Shown piece after piece: positions 25,150 to 36,000 of a stretch of 64,000 nucleotides of DNA. Location: assembly GCA_964508785.1 (NCBI GenBank), contig CAZDVE010000015.1:1-64000 (forward strand), written 5' to 3'. Each line of letters begins with the position of its first letter. Position 1 is the stretch's first letter. The position numbers and the translations under genes were made by a program. Source of the stretch: JAFGPS01 sp964508785. Lineage in GTDB: Bacteria > Planctomycetota > Phycisphaerae > Sedimentisphaerales > Anaerobacaceae. Below the pieces are notes generated by a model. It worked only from the letters and a program-made list of their open reading frames with translations, made no database searches and was not told the origin of the DNA.

Positions 25150-25178
25150 AATTTATTACTTATTATTGCTTCTGTCAA
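25150..25178 (-). promoter_or_regulatory. Sigma-70-type promoter of rex and the hydrogenase locus
   Basis: On the reverse strand a perfect TTGACA (25178-25173) is followed after 17 nt by TAAATT (25155-25150), four of six matching the -10 consensus. Transcription would start near 25143, so the Rex operator covers roughly +8 to +25. This arrangement suits repression by steric block. Confidence 0.65.
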
Positions 25179-25487
25179 GAAGATTCGCACAATTTTATTC
25201 ATGTAAAAATAATTGTCTTCCGGGCTCAATTATCTAATTTGCATAAGTTTAACAGCGATTATTGCTACAATCGGAGAATTCGTTCAATTGTATTATCCAA
25301 AAAACCACCAACATAAAACAAGACAGACACGAATAAATTTAGGTAAGATATTCCAATCAATATTTAAGCCGATACTTCTATTAAAAGAACCGTCTCTATA
25401 CAATTATAAGCATCAAATCTGCAGTCTGAACTCTCTTCTAAGGGATGATGGCCCCCAGCGGAAACTTGGGTAAAGTTACTAAACACA
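25179..25487. other. Spacer between tsaB and the rex promoter
   Basis: A 309-bp AT-rich stretch. The 3' part near 25440-25475 has a small GC-rich patch that could fold weakly. A TTG-initiated frame of 86 codons on the + strand lacks a ribosome site or recognisable protein features and is not called. No RNA family was recognised. Confidence 0.3.
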
Positions 25488-26264
25488 TCAACGAGGCTTT
25501 ATTTTAACATCCGGCCGGCTCAAATAGAAAGGTGTCAGGTTGGCTGGGTCTGCAAACACGGCCTGCCGGGCCATTTGCCAACCAAGCATGTGAACTTTAT
25601 TAGCTCTCGGACTCCAGTATTTCTCTTGTAAAAAGCAAATACCTTTGGCCTTAAATTTATCTTTGTGATATAACAAGCCGTCACCAAGCAACCAAACCGG
25701 CTTATTCTTCCCGGCAAATTTTGTTTTAAATTCCGAAGCACTCATCAAAGTATCTGGCAAAATCTTTTCATATTGTTTACTAAAGATGGCATTTTTTGTA
25801 TCAGCCTCATAGAGATTGCAATTATATACAGCGATGAAGAATTGTCCCCTTTTGGCATCAATTATTGTTGCGATTCTCTCAATTGAAATTTTACTTTTTC
25901 CGGGCCGGCTTTTTCTATCAATACTGTCCCTGACATAATCAACGCTGTTACATGCAATTACATCAAGTGTATCAACAGTGACAATCTTTACCGAATTGGC
26001 GATATGCATTGCTTTTGCCAGTGTTGTAGCAATCCGCAAGCCTGTAAAACTGCCCGGACCGCTCGATATATAAACATGTTCGATTTGATTCGGCCTCCGA
26101 TTCGCACTTTTCAATAGAGTATTTATGGCCGGAAATATCTCGGCACTATGCATCAACGGACATGAAAATACCGTTTCGGCAAAGATTTCCTGTCCAAAAG
26201 CTATGGCCACAGATCCTATTCTGCTGGAGGTTTCAACAGCTAAAATACAAGGCTTCTGAGCCAT
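25488..26264 (-). CDS. tsaB: tRNA t6A biosynthesis protein TsaB
   Basis: A 258-residue non-catalytic partner of TsaD, needed to make N6-threonylcarbamoyladenosine at position 37 of ANN-decoding tRNAs. The ASKHA-fold start ILAVETSSRIGSVAI and the characteristic SSGPGSFTGLRIATTLAKAM near residue 75 identify it. The start at 26264 is chosen because family members begin a few residues before the ILA-ETS strand. An in-frame TTG at 26339 would add 25 residues; GGGGAGG is upstream of it but 14 nt away, so this longer form stays possible. The gene stands alone between the rex region and the divergent secretin gene. Confidence 0.88.
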   Translation of the reverse strand: MAQKPCILAVETSSRIGSVAIAFGQEIFAETVFSCPLMHSAEIFPAINTLLKSANRRPNQIEHVYISSGPGSFTGLRIATTLAKAMHIANSVKIVTVDTLDVIACNSVDYVRDSIDRKSRPGKSKISIERIATIIDAKRGQFFIAVYNCNLYEADTKNAIFSKQYEKILPDTLMSASEFKTKFAGKNKPVWLLGDGLLYHKDKFKAKGICFLQEKYWSPRANKVHMLGWQMARQAVFADPANLTPFYLSRPDVKIKPR

Positions 26265-26576
26265 ATAATCCGTATTTAATGTATTAATTTTGTCCTTCAA
26301 TTTAAGAATCTCATCAGGGCCATAAAAAGGTACTTCCAAAAAGGTTATATTTTCCTCCCCATAATACTATGTTTTCCAAATTTAACACACTGATACCTTG
26401 AATATTATCGGCCAATCGCACATAAATCAAATTTTTCTCTTGCAATATTAATTTTTTTTAGTAGACTGGAATTAATATAAGTCCGGTCTATTCTTGAAAC
26501 TGGAGGTTGGTAAGTAACTATAATTTCGTTGGGATTCTCCCCACGAGGGTAGCAATTTTAAGGCAGGAGGTTTATT
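26265..26576. other. Divergent spacer between tsaB and the secretin gene
   Basis: A 312-bp AT-rich region that should carry the promoters of both neighbours; no convincing -35/-10 pair was found. AGGAGG at 26565-26570 is the ribosome site of the secretin gene. A second GGAGG near 26502 precedes a TTG frame that overlaps the secretin start in another frame and is probably not used. Confidence 0.3.
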
Positions 26577-29500
26577 TTGAGCAAGCCGAGTTTCTTGATC
26601 GAATTCTTTGGCAGGAGATCACTGTCCATAGTTCTATTGTCATGTCTTCTTTTAACAATAACAATTCCCAAAACGGGAAATTCTCAAGCTGCTGAGACAG
26701 ACAGACAGGAGGCATTCCGCCAGATAGTCCAGAGTTATATTCAGGCTGGTGAGGAAGAATATGAAAAAGGTTACTATGAGCAGGCAGAAAAAACCTTCCT
26801 CATGGCCCAGGGATATAGTGAATATTTAACTACTGCTGAACGTAAACAACTAAAATCACTTCTCGAAAAGACACAAACGGCAATAACAAAGAGGAAAAGT
26901 GCCTTAGAGATATTCCGTTCAGTCAAAGAAATGATTCAGCAGGAAGAGTTTTCTCGGGCCAAAAAACAACTTGAGACAATAAAAGACAATGAATTCTTAA
27001 CTGCAGATCAGCGTGCACAAATAACACAAGTTCTCAAGCACATCGATACACAAATAAAGAATGAAGATGCATCATCAGAAAAAATGGCTGAGATAATGCC
27101 CGTGGCAACAGAAAAATCAGAACAACCTGAATCAGAACCCGAACAATTAGTCAAAACCATGTCAGAGCAAGACAACATTCCTGCGGTTTATAATCGCAGC
27201 ATGAATCTTTATAAAGCTGGTCAACTAAAAGAAGCAAGAAAAGGCTTCGTACAAGTCATTAACAGCGGCACAATTCCGCCGGAAATGGAAAAAACTTTAA
27301 ATGGTTATATAGCACAGATAGACGAAATTTTAGCTGAAAGAGAAATACAAAAACCATTAACCACCGCAAAAATACAAACTACCTTCTCCGAGGTTATCCA
27401 GCCGGAAATGATTGCTACCGAAAATGTCGAATCTGTTTCAGGTCAGGGCAGCTATATTGATGCGGTTAACCAAAAGAGAAACATCATACGAAGCCATACA
27501 AAAGCGGTTGTAAGCAACGCCATAGCTAAAGCACAGACCTATATGGACCAAAACAAATTCGACCTGGCAAAGAACGAAATTCAGAAAGCTGAAATTATCG
27601 TAAATCAAAATCAAATGTACCTTGGTGACGAGCTTTATAACCAATACAAAGCACAACTACAGATATCATCTGATTTAATACTCCAAAGGGAGAAAATACA
27701 AACTCAGCAACAGGAGCAAGCCAAACGCGAAGCGTCGATGGAGGCTCAACGTCAGTATCGTGAGCAAATGGAAATTGATAGGCAAAACAGAATAGACGAA
27801 TTGATGTATAATACCTTAACCTATCGCAAACAAGGTCGTTATGAAGCAGCCCTTGGCCAATTGGAAAGCCTCCTTGCGCTGGATCCGCAACATGAAGAAG
27901 CGCTGGTTATGAAAGATTTTCTTGAAGATACCATCTATTTTCGTAAAGAATTAGAGGTTGAGAGGGAAACTAATAAACAAAGAGCGGAAATTTTACTTCA
28001 AACAGATAGGTCACAAATCCCTTATGCCGATGAGCTTGTCTATCCCAAGAATTGGCGGGAAATTATCGCCAGACCAACGCGCATGCCGGATAAGCCACTT
28101 GGTTTATCCGAAGCCGACGAGGCTACATATGAAAAATTAGATACAGTTGTTGACCTCTCGGAATTAAGACCGGAAATGACTTTTGAAGATGTATTAAACA
28201 GGATAATGACAAAAGTCGATCCGCCTTTGCAGATTCAGCCCAACTGGAAAGACTTGGCTGAGAATGCAGACGTTGACCGTATCACTCCAGCCGGGATGGA
28301 TCCGCTGATAAATGTAAAAATTGGAACAGCTCTGGACGTTCTTTTAGCAGGTCTTTCCGTGACCGATATCTCAGAACTCGGTTATGTTGTAGAAGAAGGA
28401 GTTATAATTATTGCAACAACCGACACACTACCAAGCAAAATGGTAAACCGCGTTTATGACATTACCGACCTTGTCGGTCAACCATCAACCGGCCAAATGA
28501 TGTTCTCGCCCCTAGTCGGCTTCGGCTTTACAACCTCGACCGACATAAGTAGTGGCACAGGTGGCACTGGTGGAGGCGGTATGGGTGGCATGGGCGGCGG
28601 CATGGGAGGCATGGGAGGCGGCATGGGTGGCATGGGTGGCGGCATGGGAGGCATGGGAGGCGGCATGGGAGGCATGGGAGGCGGCATGGGAGGCATGGGC
28701 GGCATGGGAGGCGGCTACGGCGGTGGCATGGGAGGCATGGGAGGCGGCATGGGTGGCATGGGAGGCGGCTATGGTGGCATGGGAGGCGGCGGTGGCTACG
28801 GCGGCATGGGTGGTTTCGGTGGACAAATGAGTGGCTATATTGCCCAAGATCTGGTCACGCTTGTTCAGGAGAGCATCGACCCTATGAGCTGGTATGATCT
28901 AAACGAGGAAGCAGATGGTTCCATCTTTCCATATCCCACTCAACAACCTAAGAAGCTTGCCGTATATAACACCCCTGAAGTTCACGCTGAAATAGAAAAA
29001 CTACTGGAATCACTACGAAAATCGCTCGGGCATCAGGTTTCTATAGAAGCCAGATTCCTGGTTGTCAGTGAGAACTTCCTTGAAGATATAGGTCTTGATG
29101 TAGATTTTGATATAAACCTTGGTACTAAATGGGGCTTACTATCCGTTAATCAAGACTCTTATGAAACAACGGCTACTTCACAATCGGATGTATCATTAAG
29201 TCTGGGTGGCATAAGTGCATCTGCCGCTATCTCTGGAGGTTATGGCTCAATACTCGATGATTTACAAGTAGCGTTCCTGATAAGAGCTACTCAGGCACAT
29301 AGAGATGCGAAATCTCTTAATGCTCCAAGAGCCACTGTTTTGAGTGGAGAGACAGTAAACTTCCAGTTAGCTAGATATATTATATACGCATTACCCCCAT
29401 TACAGGAAGCTGGTACCACTACAGTGGGAGCAGCTACGGGCACTACGACAGGAACTGGTGGTGGTTTGACACCGCAGTATTATACTGTAATGCCAGGGAA

Positions 29501-29933
29501 TTCTTTGTATATCACGCCGATTATTACGCACGATAAGAAAAATGTTTTGCTTAATATCAACACTACTCAGAACCAATTTCTCGGACTTCGAAAAAGTGTG
29601 GTTGAAATACCCACAGTCACGGCTGTGGGTGGAGAAGGGGAAGTTCAAACAGTCAACGTTGAAATCCCTGAGACCGAATATTTAACAATTTCGACACGTG
29701 TAAACATACCTGATGGTGGAACATTGCTGTTAGGTGGTCAGAAAATAACCTCAGAGGCTGAGATAGAAGCGGGTATACCTATATTAAGTAAGTTACCTGT
29801 ACTTGGAAGATTATTCCGTAACACCAGTAAAATTAGAGACCAAAAGATATTGCTGGTGCTGGTTAAATCTACTATCCTTTTACAGGATGAGCGTGAAGCT
29901 GAAGCAATAGGAGCTATGGAAAACGGATTTTAA
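26577..29933 (+). CDS. Secretin (GspD/PilQ-type outer-membrane channel) with Gly-Met repeat
   Basis: A 1,118-residue protein begun by TTG, with AGGAGG 6 nt upstream. A signal peptide covers about 1-38. Residues about 40-490 are helical, TPR-like and coiled-coil (GYYEQAEKTFLMAQ, RYEAALGQLESLLALDP). Residues about 535-640 resemble an STN/N0 domain. A Gly-Met-rich tract of about 85 residues follows (about 664-750). Next is an N-type domain (VSIEARFLVVSENFLEDIGLDV), then the secretin barrel ending in GIPILSKLPVLGRLFRN, the diagnostic secretin signature. Secretins form large outer-membrane gates for type II secretion or type IV pili. No pilotin, ATPase or pseudopilin gene is nearby. It precedes a giant secreted protease, which could be a client; that is inference. 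Confidence 0.85.
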   Translation: MSKPSFLIEFFGRRSLSIVLLSCLLLTITIPKTGNSQAAETDRQEAFRQIVQSYIQAGEEEYEKGYYEQAEKTFLMAQGYSEYLTTAERKQLKSLLEKTQTAITKRKSALEIFRSVKEMIQQEEFSRAKKQLETIKDNEFLTADQRAQITQVLKHIDTQIKNEDASSEKMAEIMPVATEKSEQPESEPEQLVKTMSEQDNIPAVYNRSMNLYKAGQLKEARKGFVQVINSGTIPPEMEKTLNGYIAQIDEILAEREIQKPLTTAKIQTTFSEVIQPEMIATENVESVSGQGSYIDAVNQKRNIIRSHTKAVVSNAIAKAQTYMDQNKFDLAKNEIQKAEIIVNQNQMYLGDELYNQYKAQLQISSDLILQREKIQTQQQEQAKREASMEAQRQYREQMEIDRQNRIDELMYNTLTYRKQGRYEAALGQLESLLALDPQHEEALVMKDFLEDTIYFRKELEVERETNKQRAEILLQTDRSQIPYADELVYPKNWREIIARPTRMPDKPLGLSEADEATYEKLDTVVDLSELRPEMTFEDVLNRIMTKVDPPLQIQPNWKDLAENADVDRITPAGMDPLINVKIGTALDVLLAGLSVTDISELGYVVEEGVIIIATTDTLPSKMVNRVYDITDLVGQPSTGQMMFSPLVGFGFTTSTDISSGTGGTGGGGMGGMGGGMGGMGGGMGGMGGGMGGMGGGMGGMGGGMGGMGGMGGGYGGGMGGMGGGMGGMGGGYGGMGGGGGYGGMGGFGGQMSGYIAQDLVTLVQESIDPMSWYDLNEEADGSIFPYPTQQPKKLAVYNTPEVHAEIEKLLESLRKSLGHQVSIEARFLVVSENFLEDIGLDVDFDINLGTKWGLLSVNQDSYETTATSQSDVSLSLGGISASAAISGGYGSILDDLQVAFLIRATQAHRDAKSLNAPRATVLSGETVNFQLARYIIYALPPLQEAGTTTVGAATGTTTGTGGGLTPQYYTVMPGNSLYITPIITHDKKNVLLNINTTQNQFLGLRKSVVEIPTVTAVGGEGEVQTVNVEIPETEYLTISTRVNIPDGGTLLLGGQKITSEAEIEAGIPILSKLPVLGRLFRNTSKIRDQKILLVLVKSTILLQDEREAEAIGAMENGF
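28569..28830 (+). repeat. In-frame minisatellite encoding Gly-Gly-Met repeats
   Basis: GGCATGGG(A/T)GGC-type units of 9-12 bp are repeated with small variations (GGCTACGGC, GGTGGC) inside the secretin gene. They encode GGMGG-type repeats. The tract opens long frames in the other reading frames, on both strands, with composition like AWEAWEA or PMPPMPP; these are shadows. Such tracts are prone to length change and assembly error. Confidence 0.85.
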
Positions 29934-30052
29934 CCTTAAGGCTTTGCGGGGTTTTTGTGTTATTCCCACATTTTGGCAGGACCTGATTGACAGAGTTTAA
30001 CCTGTAGTTTCATATGAGGCTTACAGTTTCGGTAATAATAAAAGGAATTTTT

Positions 30053-33000
30053 TTGAGAAGCAGAATTATGAAGCGGCAAATTATAATCAGCTTATTAGTC
30101 TTTTTATCCGCAGCAGGTTTTGCGGGGGCATTCGAACTACCGGGGCTTGGTATCAATTTATCTGATGAGGAGTCAGCAGACTTTAAACTGAATGAATTGA
30201 TTGTGCGTTTTGTTGATCCGGAACCAGGCACCCAACCGGTAACCGGGCCCGTGATAATCGGACCGCAATCCCATCACGCGATAAGAAATGCGATGTCTGA
30301 CTATATTGTTAAAGGCGCTGTGGTGCACAGAGAATACGATAACGTCTCATCCGGACTGACAGTAATAAAACTGCCTGAAGATACATCAGTCGTAGATGCC
30401 TTTATCAAATTCAATCTCTCGGCTAACATACGATACGCCGAACCTAATTATAAATATAGATTACTTAATCTGCCGAGTGTTAACGATTTCCACCAATTGT
30501 GGGGAACAGATAACACAATTCAAACCGGCGGGACAGTCGAGACCGATACCAGCGTATATAAATCCGGCGATTCTAACATCATCGTAGCAGTGGCCGACAC
30601 TGGTATTGATTACACTCATCCTGACCTGGTGGATAATATTTGGGTGAACGAAAAAGAGTTTAATGGCCAGCTCAATGTTGACGACGACGGTAACGGATAC
30701 GTAGATGATATATACGGATATGATTTCGCCGGCGTCATAACAAACAATACAGATGACGACGATAACGATCCCAAAGATGCATTTTTCCACGGTACGCACG
30801 TAGCAGGCATCATCGAGACAGTAGGTAATAATAACAATAATAATTTGAGTATTAATTGCAACATTAAGTTGATGGCCCTGAAAATCTTCGCAGATGATTA
30901 TGACCTGGAACCACAGGTATTTGTAGATGACGCAGTCGAAGCGATTGGGTACGCCATTGACAACGGAGCCAGAATTATCAATGCCTCATGGGGTGGAGAA
31001 TTCTACTCACAGTCTCTCTATGATGCCATTCAGGACGCCGGAAATGAAGGATTGCTTTTTATAGCTGCAGCAGGTAACGATTACGGCAACGATAATGATG
31101 TGAATCCTGTATATCCTGCGAGCTTTGACCTGAATAATATCATTTCCGTCACGTCTAAGGACAGTGACGGCCAGTTGTCAGTGTTCTCTAATTACGGAGC
31201 TCTTTCGGTTGATATCGCTGAACCGGGAATGGATATACTGAGCACTACACCGATGTATGAAACTTTTGCTATGCTCGTTTACGGTGTTTCGGCCGATTAT
31301 GATATTTTAAGCGGGACATCTATGGCGACACCGCACGCGTCGGCGGCCTGTGCGCTGCTTTGGTCACAAAATTCGTCTCTGCCGGGCCGATCTATTAAAA
31401 ATCTCCTTCTCAACACTGCTGATCCGATACCGACTCCATCCAGGTTTTCCCAATCCAACGGAAGTTTTAATCTTCAGAAGGCGCTACTGGCTGTAACAAG
31501 GCTCAAAACGGGTGGAAAAATCCTGAATGCAACAAGATATCTTCCAACTGACACCAATAATTTATACGACACTATCCAAGCGGCAATCGATGATGCCAAT
31601 CATGGTGACGAACTGATTGTTGAATCAGGGCATCATTATACCGAAACAATTGATTTCAAAGGCAAGACCATTGCCCTGCGTAGTGGGGATCCGAACGATC
31701 CGAACAATAAGAATGTCGACCCGGAAAATACATTTATTTTAGGTCTAATGAATCCGGGAACACCCGTTGTAACCATTTCAAAAGATAGTACTGTCATTGA
31801 TTCTAATAACACTATTCTAAAAGGTTTTACGATAAGAGATGGTGAAGCCGAATACGGAGCCGGAATCGCTTGCGAATATGCATCTCCGACAATCACCGAC
31901 TGTATTATAACTAATAACTTCTCAACTCGGCGTGGTGGTGGCATCGATTGTTACGAAGCTTCTCCGCTAATTGCCAACTGTCAGATTACAGAAAACTTCG
32001 CTGAAGACGTTGGTGGTGGTATTTCCTGTTATAACTCGAATCCGACAATCATAAACTGCCTGCTTGCAAACAATGCAGCCGTTTACCTGGGTGGCGGAAT
32101 TGCCCTGGATTCATCTTCACCGGATATTATTAATTGTACTATTATTATAGATGAACAAGACGCCCCAAAGGACGGAGGTGTTTTTGCCTTCAATAATTCA
32201 AATCCATTTATTACAAGCTGTATAATCTGGGGAAACGGTGACGACCTCTATGACTGCTCAGCGACTTACTCCAATATCGAAGATAACGACCAGGGTGGGG
32301 GAAATATACATTCAGACCCGGTTTTCATCGGGGGACCGCTCGGCAAATATTACCTGACTCAGATTGCAGCAGGACAAACGGTCGACAGCCCCGGTGTAAA
32401 CACCGGTAATCCCACTTTGGAAACGAATCTGCAAACAATTCAATATACAACAAGAACCGATGGCGAACCTGATGAAGGCATCATTGATATGGGTTTTCAC
32501 TATCGGTCTGTGCCTACAGAGCATGTTCAGTTAAGTATCATTGAAGTAATTAATAATGCACCCGTTGAGCCCGGCCAGTCAAGGGGTCTAATATTAATAG
32601 ATCCCGACACCGATTCCTACCGAAAATATGAGGTAGTCAATATCACAGCCATTCCAAATCCGGGCTATCGTATTAAAGCATGGGTCGGAACAGATGATGA
32701 TTCATCAAAGGATTTCACCAACACTGTAACCCTGATTACTGATACAATCGTCGCTATTGAATTCGAAGAAATACCTCAACATACGTTGAGTACCGAAGTT
32801 ATCGGCGGTCACGGTTCAATTCAGCCTTATTATAGAAATCCAAGGAGCTTCTATGAAGGCGAAGTTATCACACTCAGAGCCATACCGGATCAAACATACA
32901 TTGTCGACCAATGGCAGGGAACAGATAATGATTCGTTATGGTCGTCGACAAATACAGTGACAATAGATTCTGATAAAGTGATTACAGTCTCGTTCCGTCG

Positions 33001-36000
33001 ACCGGCAACCCTGCACGTACCAGGCCAATATCGTGACATAAGTGATGCAATCGATTCAGCTTACACCCACGGCGACAAGATTATCGTCTCTGCCGGCACT
33101 TATTCTCGCACTCCATACGACTTCCAGGGCAAAGCAGTCACTATAACAAGTGAACACCCGGATGACCCTTGCTCAGTGGCTGCGACAATTGTCCAGGTAA
33201 GTACAGCTTTCCCGCCATCTCTCATGCCACCACCGCCTGCATTTATTTTCCAGAACGGTGAAGGCAACGAATCCAGATTAGATGGTTTCACAATTCAAGG
33301 CGGGGGCGACCCCGGCTATGCGTTAGAAGGGGATGAACCAAACGACCTTGACGAGCCCCCAAATCCCGAGCACGGTTTTGACGCCAAGGGCGGAGCTATA
33401 GCCTGCTTCAACGGCAGTAGTCCGACCCTATCACGCTTAGTTATTAAAGATTGCATTGCCCGAGGCGGAGACGGCGAGAACAGTGTTTACATCTATCCTG
33501 AACCGGATGACCCTAACGATGCACAGGAAGCACCGGAACCGCTCGATCCATTGGAAGAGCTTGAGGACCCGGAAGTTCCCGACGAAGATACACCCGTAGA
33601 TGGTATTCCCGGAGACAACGGCGAAAATGGCCAGCCTGGTGAAGCCGGCGAAGCCGGTATACCCGGCGAGGACGGCTTGCCCGGCGGTAATGGCGGTCAT
33701 GCTTATGGAGGCGCGATGTATTTTGACGCCAATTGTAGTCCGGTCATTGAATATTGCACAATTACCGATTGCTTTGCTGTCGGCGGCGACGGTGGCTGGG
33801 GCGGAGCCGGCGGAACCGGACAGGACGCTCAGGACGGCCAACCCGGACAGGACGGCCAGGATGGACAAGATGCCACTGAAGCCTCAAACGGCGGAACACC
33901 GGCTGCAGGCGGCAATGGTGGTCAGGGCGGAGACGGCGGACCTGGAGGTGAAGGCGGAAAAGGCGGCGACGGAGGAAAAGGCGGCGACGGAGGAATAGCT
34001 GTAGCCGGGGCTATATTCTTCGGTGAAGACTGCAGTCCAACAATTCGCTCTTGTAAAATTATAAACTGCGTTACACGGCAGGGTCTGGGTCACTATGGTG
34101 GTGACGGCGGCAATGGCGGTGCCGCCGGAGCAGGCGCTTCTCCCGGAGCAGGTGGCAGCGGCGGTTCCGGTGACCCTGACGGCGAAGACGGTGAAGATGG
34201 CGCTGAGCCTCCCGGTGGAAAAGGCGGGGACGGCGGAAAAGGCGGTGACACAGGTCTCAACGGCTCAATATCGTGGGCTGGTGCCATATACTATGGTCCG
34301 AACTGTCACGTTGTCACGGAAGATACTATCATAACCCAAAATAAAGCCACAACCATCGTTCCAACAACTATGTACGGTGGCGGCGATGGTGGTGACGGCG
34401 GCGAAGGTGGCGACGGCGAAGGAGATGCTCCCGGTGGCAACGGTGGTAACGGCGGTGACGGCGGCGCAGGAGCTCCATTCCCGGTGGAAGAAGAGGATGA
34501 AGACGACGACGGTGACGAAGAGGACGATCCAAATCAACCAAATGTAACTACAGGCACCGGAGGGCCCGGAGGCGAAGCAGCCGAAGGTGGCGATAACGGC
34601 GCAGACGGCGCAGACGGTATGTACATGTCAAGTTTCACCTCAAGCTATGGAGGTGCTAATTACTTCGAGTTCGGTTGCAAAGCTGATTACACCGGCAGTA
34701 CGATAAGTTACAACGCTTCAAGACAAACCAACGGCAACGGACATGATGGTGGTGGCGAATATTATAATGACCTGTGCAAAGTGACAATGTCTCAATGTGA
34801 AACCATTGGTAATAAGGCCGGCTATTTTGGAGATGCAGGCGGTCAATACTTTGGCTGGGCCTGTGAAATAAGTGTGAATGACTGTAACTATGTAAGCAAT
34901 TCCGCCGGCCTTGACGGGGGTGGAATGTTCTGCTTATATGAATGTGTGCTGGACATTAATAACAGCAGCTTCATCAGCAATTCTGCAATTGGAACTTTCG
35001 GAGCTTATGGAGCTGGAGGTGCAATATATGCAGGCGGTATAATCGACACGGAAGCCGGAGGATGGTATAACGGCGGCAGGATAACAATTTACGATAGTAC
35101 CTTCGGCAACAATGAAGCTACATTCGGAGGTGCTATCCATTGGCACAGCGATGCTACAGAGGCAGAGCTTTCTAAATTGGTAATCAGTAACAATACTGCC
35201 GACCAGGGAGGCGGCGTATACTGGAGCGGCGGTGCGCCTAAAATTATAAACTGTAATTTTATAGGCAATAAAGCCCAGACACGTGCTGCTCCACCTGATC
35301 TTGTTAATATCGATTGGCCCTATGGTGGCGGCGGTGGAATGTTCTCCTGGTCCTCAAATGCGACAATTGAAAACTGTTTTATTACAGGCAATTCATCTTC
35401 AGGCTCGGGTGGTGGCGTATTTATAGGTGGTTCCTCCGATATACCTAAAATTAAAAACTGCCTGCTCAAAGGAAACAGCGCTGTCCTGAACGGTGGCGGC
35501 GTCGCGGCATCCTGGCTTTCTACGCCGTTAATCTCCAATTGTACAATTGTTGAAAATGCTGCTTTTGACCCGAATGACAACACTCACGGAAGGGGTGGCG
35601 GTATTTCAAGCTCTTATGGAAGCCAGACAACTCTTATTGACAGTATTCTCTGGGATAACACAGGAAAAAAAGGTAATCAGATTGCGATTGGTTTTATTCA
35701 GGAACCGGATTATTTAGACCCGCCTTCTTCTATTACAGTAAAGTACAGTGATATTCAGGGCGGCCGATCCACTAACGCTATCTTTATTGAGCCGGGACGA
35801 AGCTTAAAATGGCGCGATGGCAATATAAATCGGGATCCGAAATTTGTCGGAAACTATTACCTAAGTCATATTGCAACAGGTCAGGTTACAAACAGCCCCT
35901 GTGTGGATGCCGGAAGCGATACGGCGATAAATCTGAACTTAGATAATTTCACAACGCGATTAGACGATGCACCGGATGAAGGTCAGGTTGACATGGGCTT

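Noticed and set aside
25213..25473. 86-codon TTG frame between rex and tsaB
   Set aside because: No ribosome site, no recognisable domain and AT-driven composition.
28478..28847. Several long frames over the Gly-Met tract (PMPPMPP-, AWEAWEA- and HAAHASH-type)
   Set aside because: They follow automatically from the repetitive DNA inside the secretin gene and have no start signals.
29934..29975. Possible terminator after the secretin gene
   Set aside because: Only a four- to five-pair stem can form before the T-run, too weak to call.
33437..34537. Repetitive DNA considered as a CRISPR array or as separate small genes
   Set aside because: The units are irregular, lack spacers and keep the frame of the giant protease; they encode Gly-rich loops.
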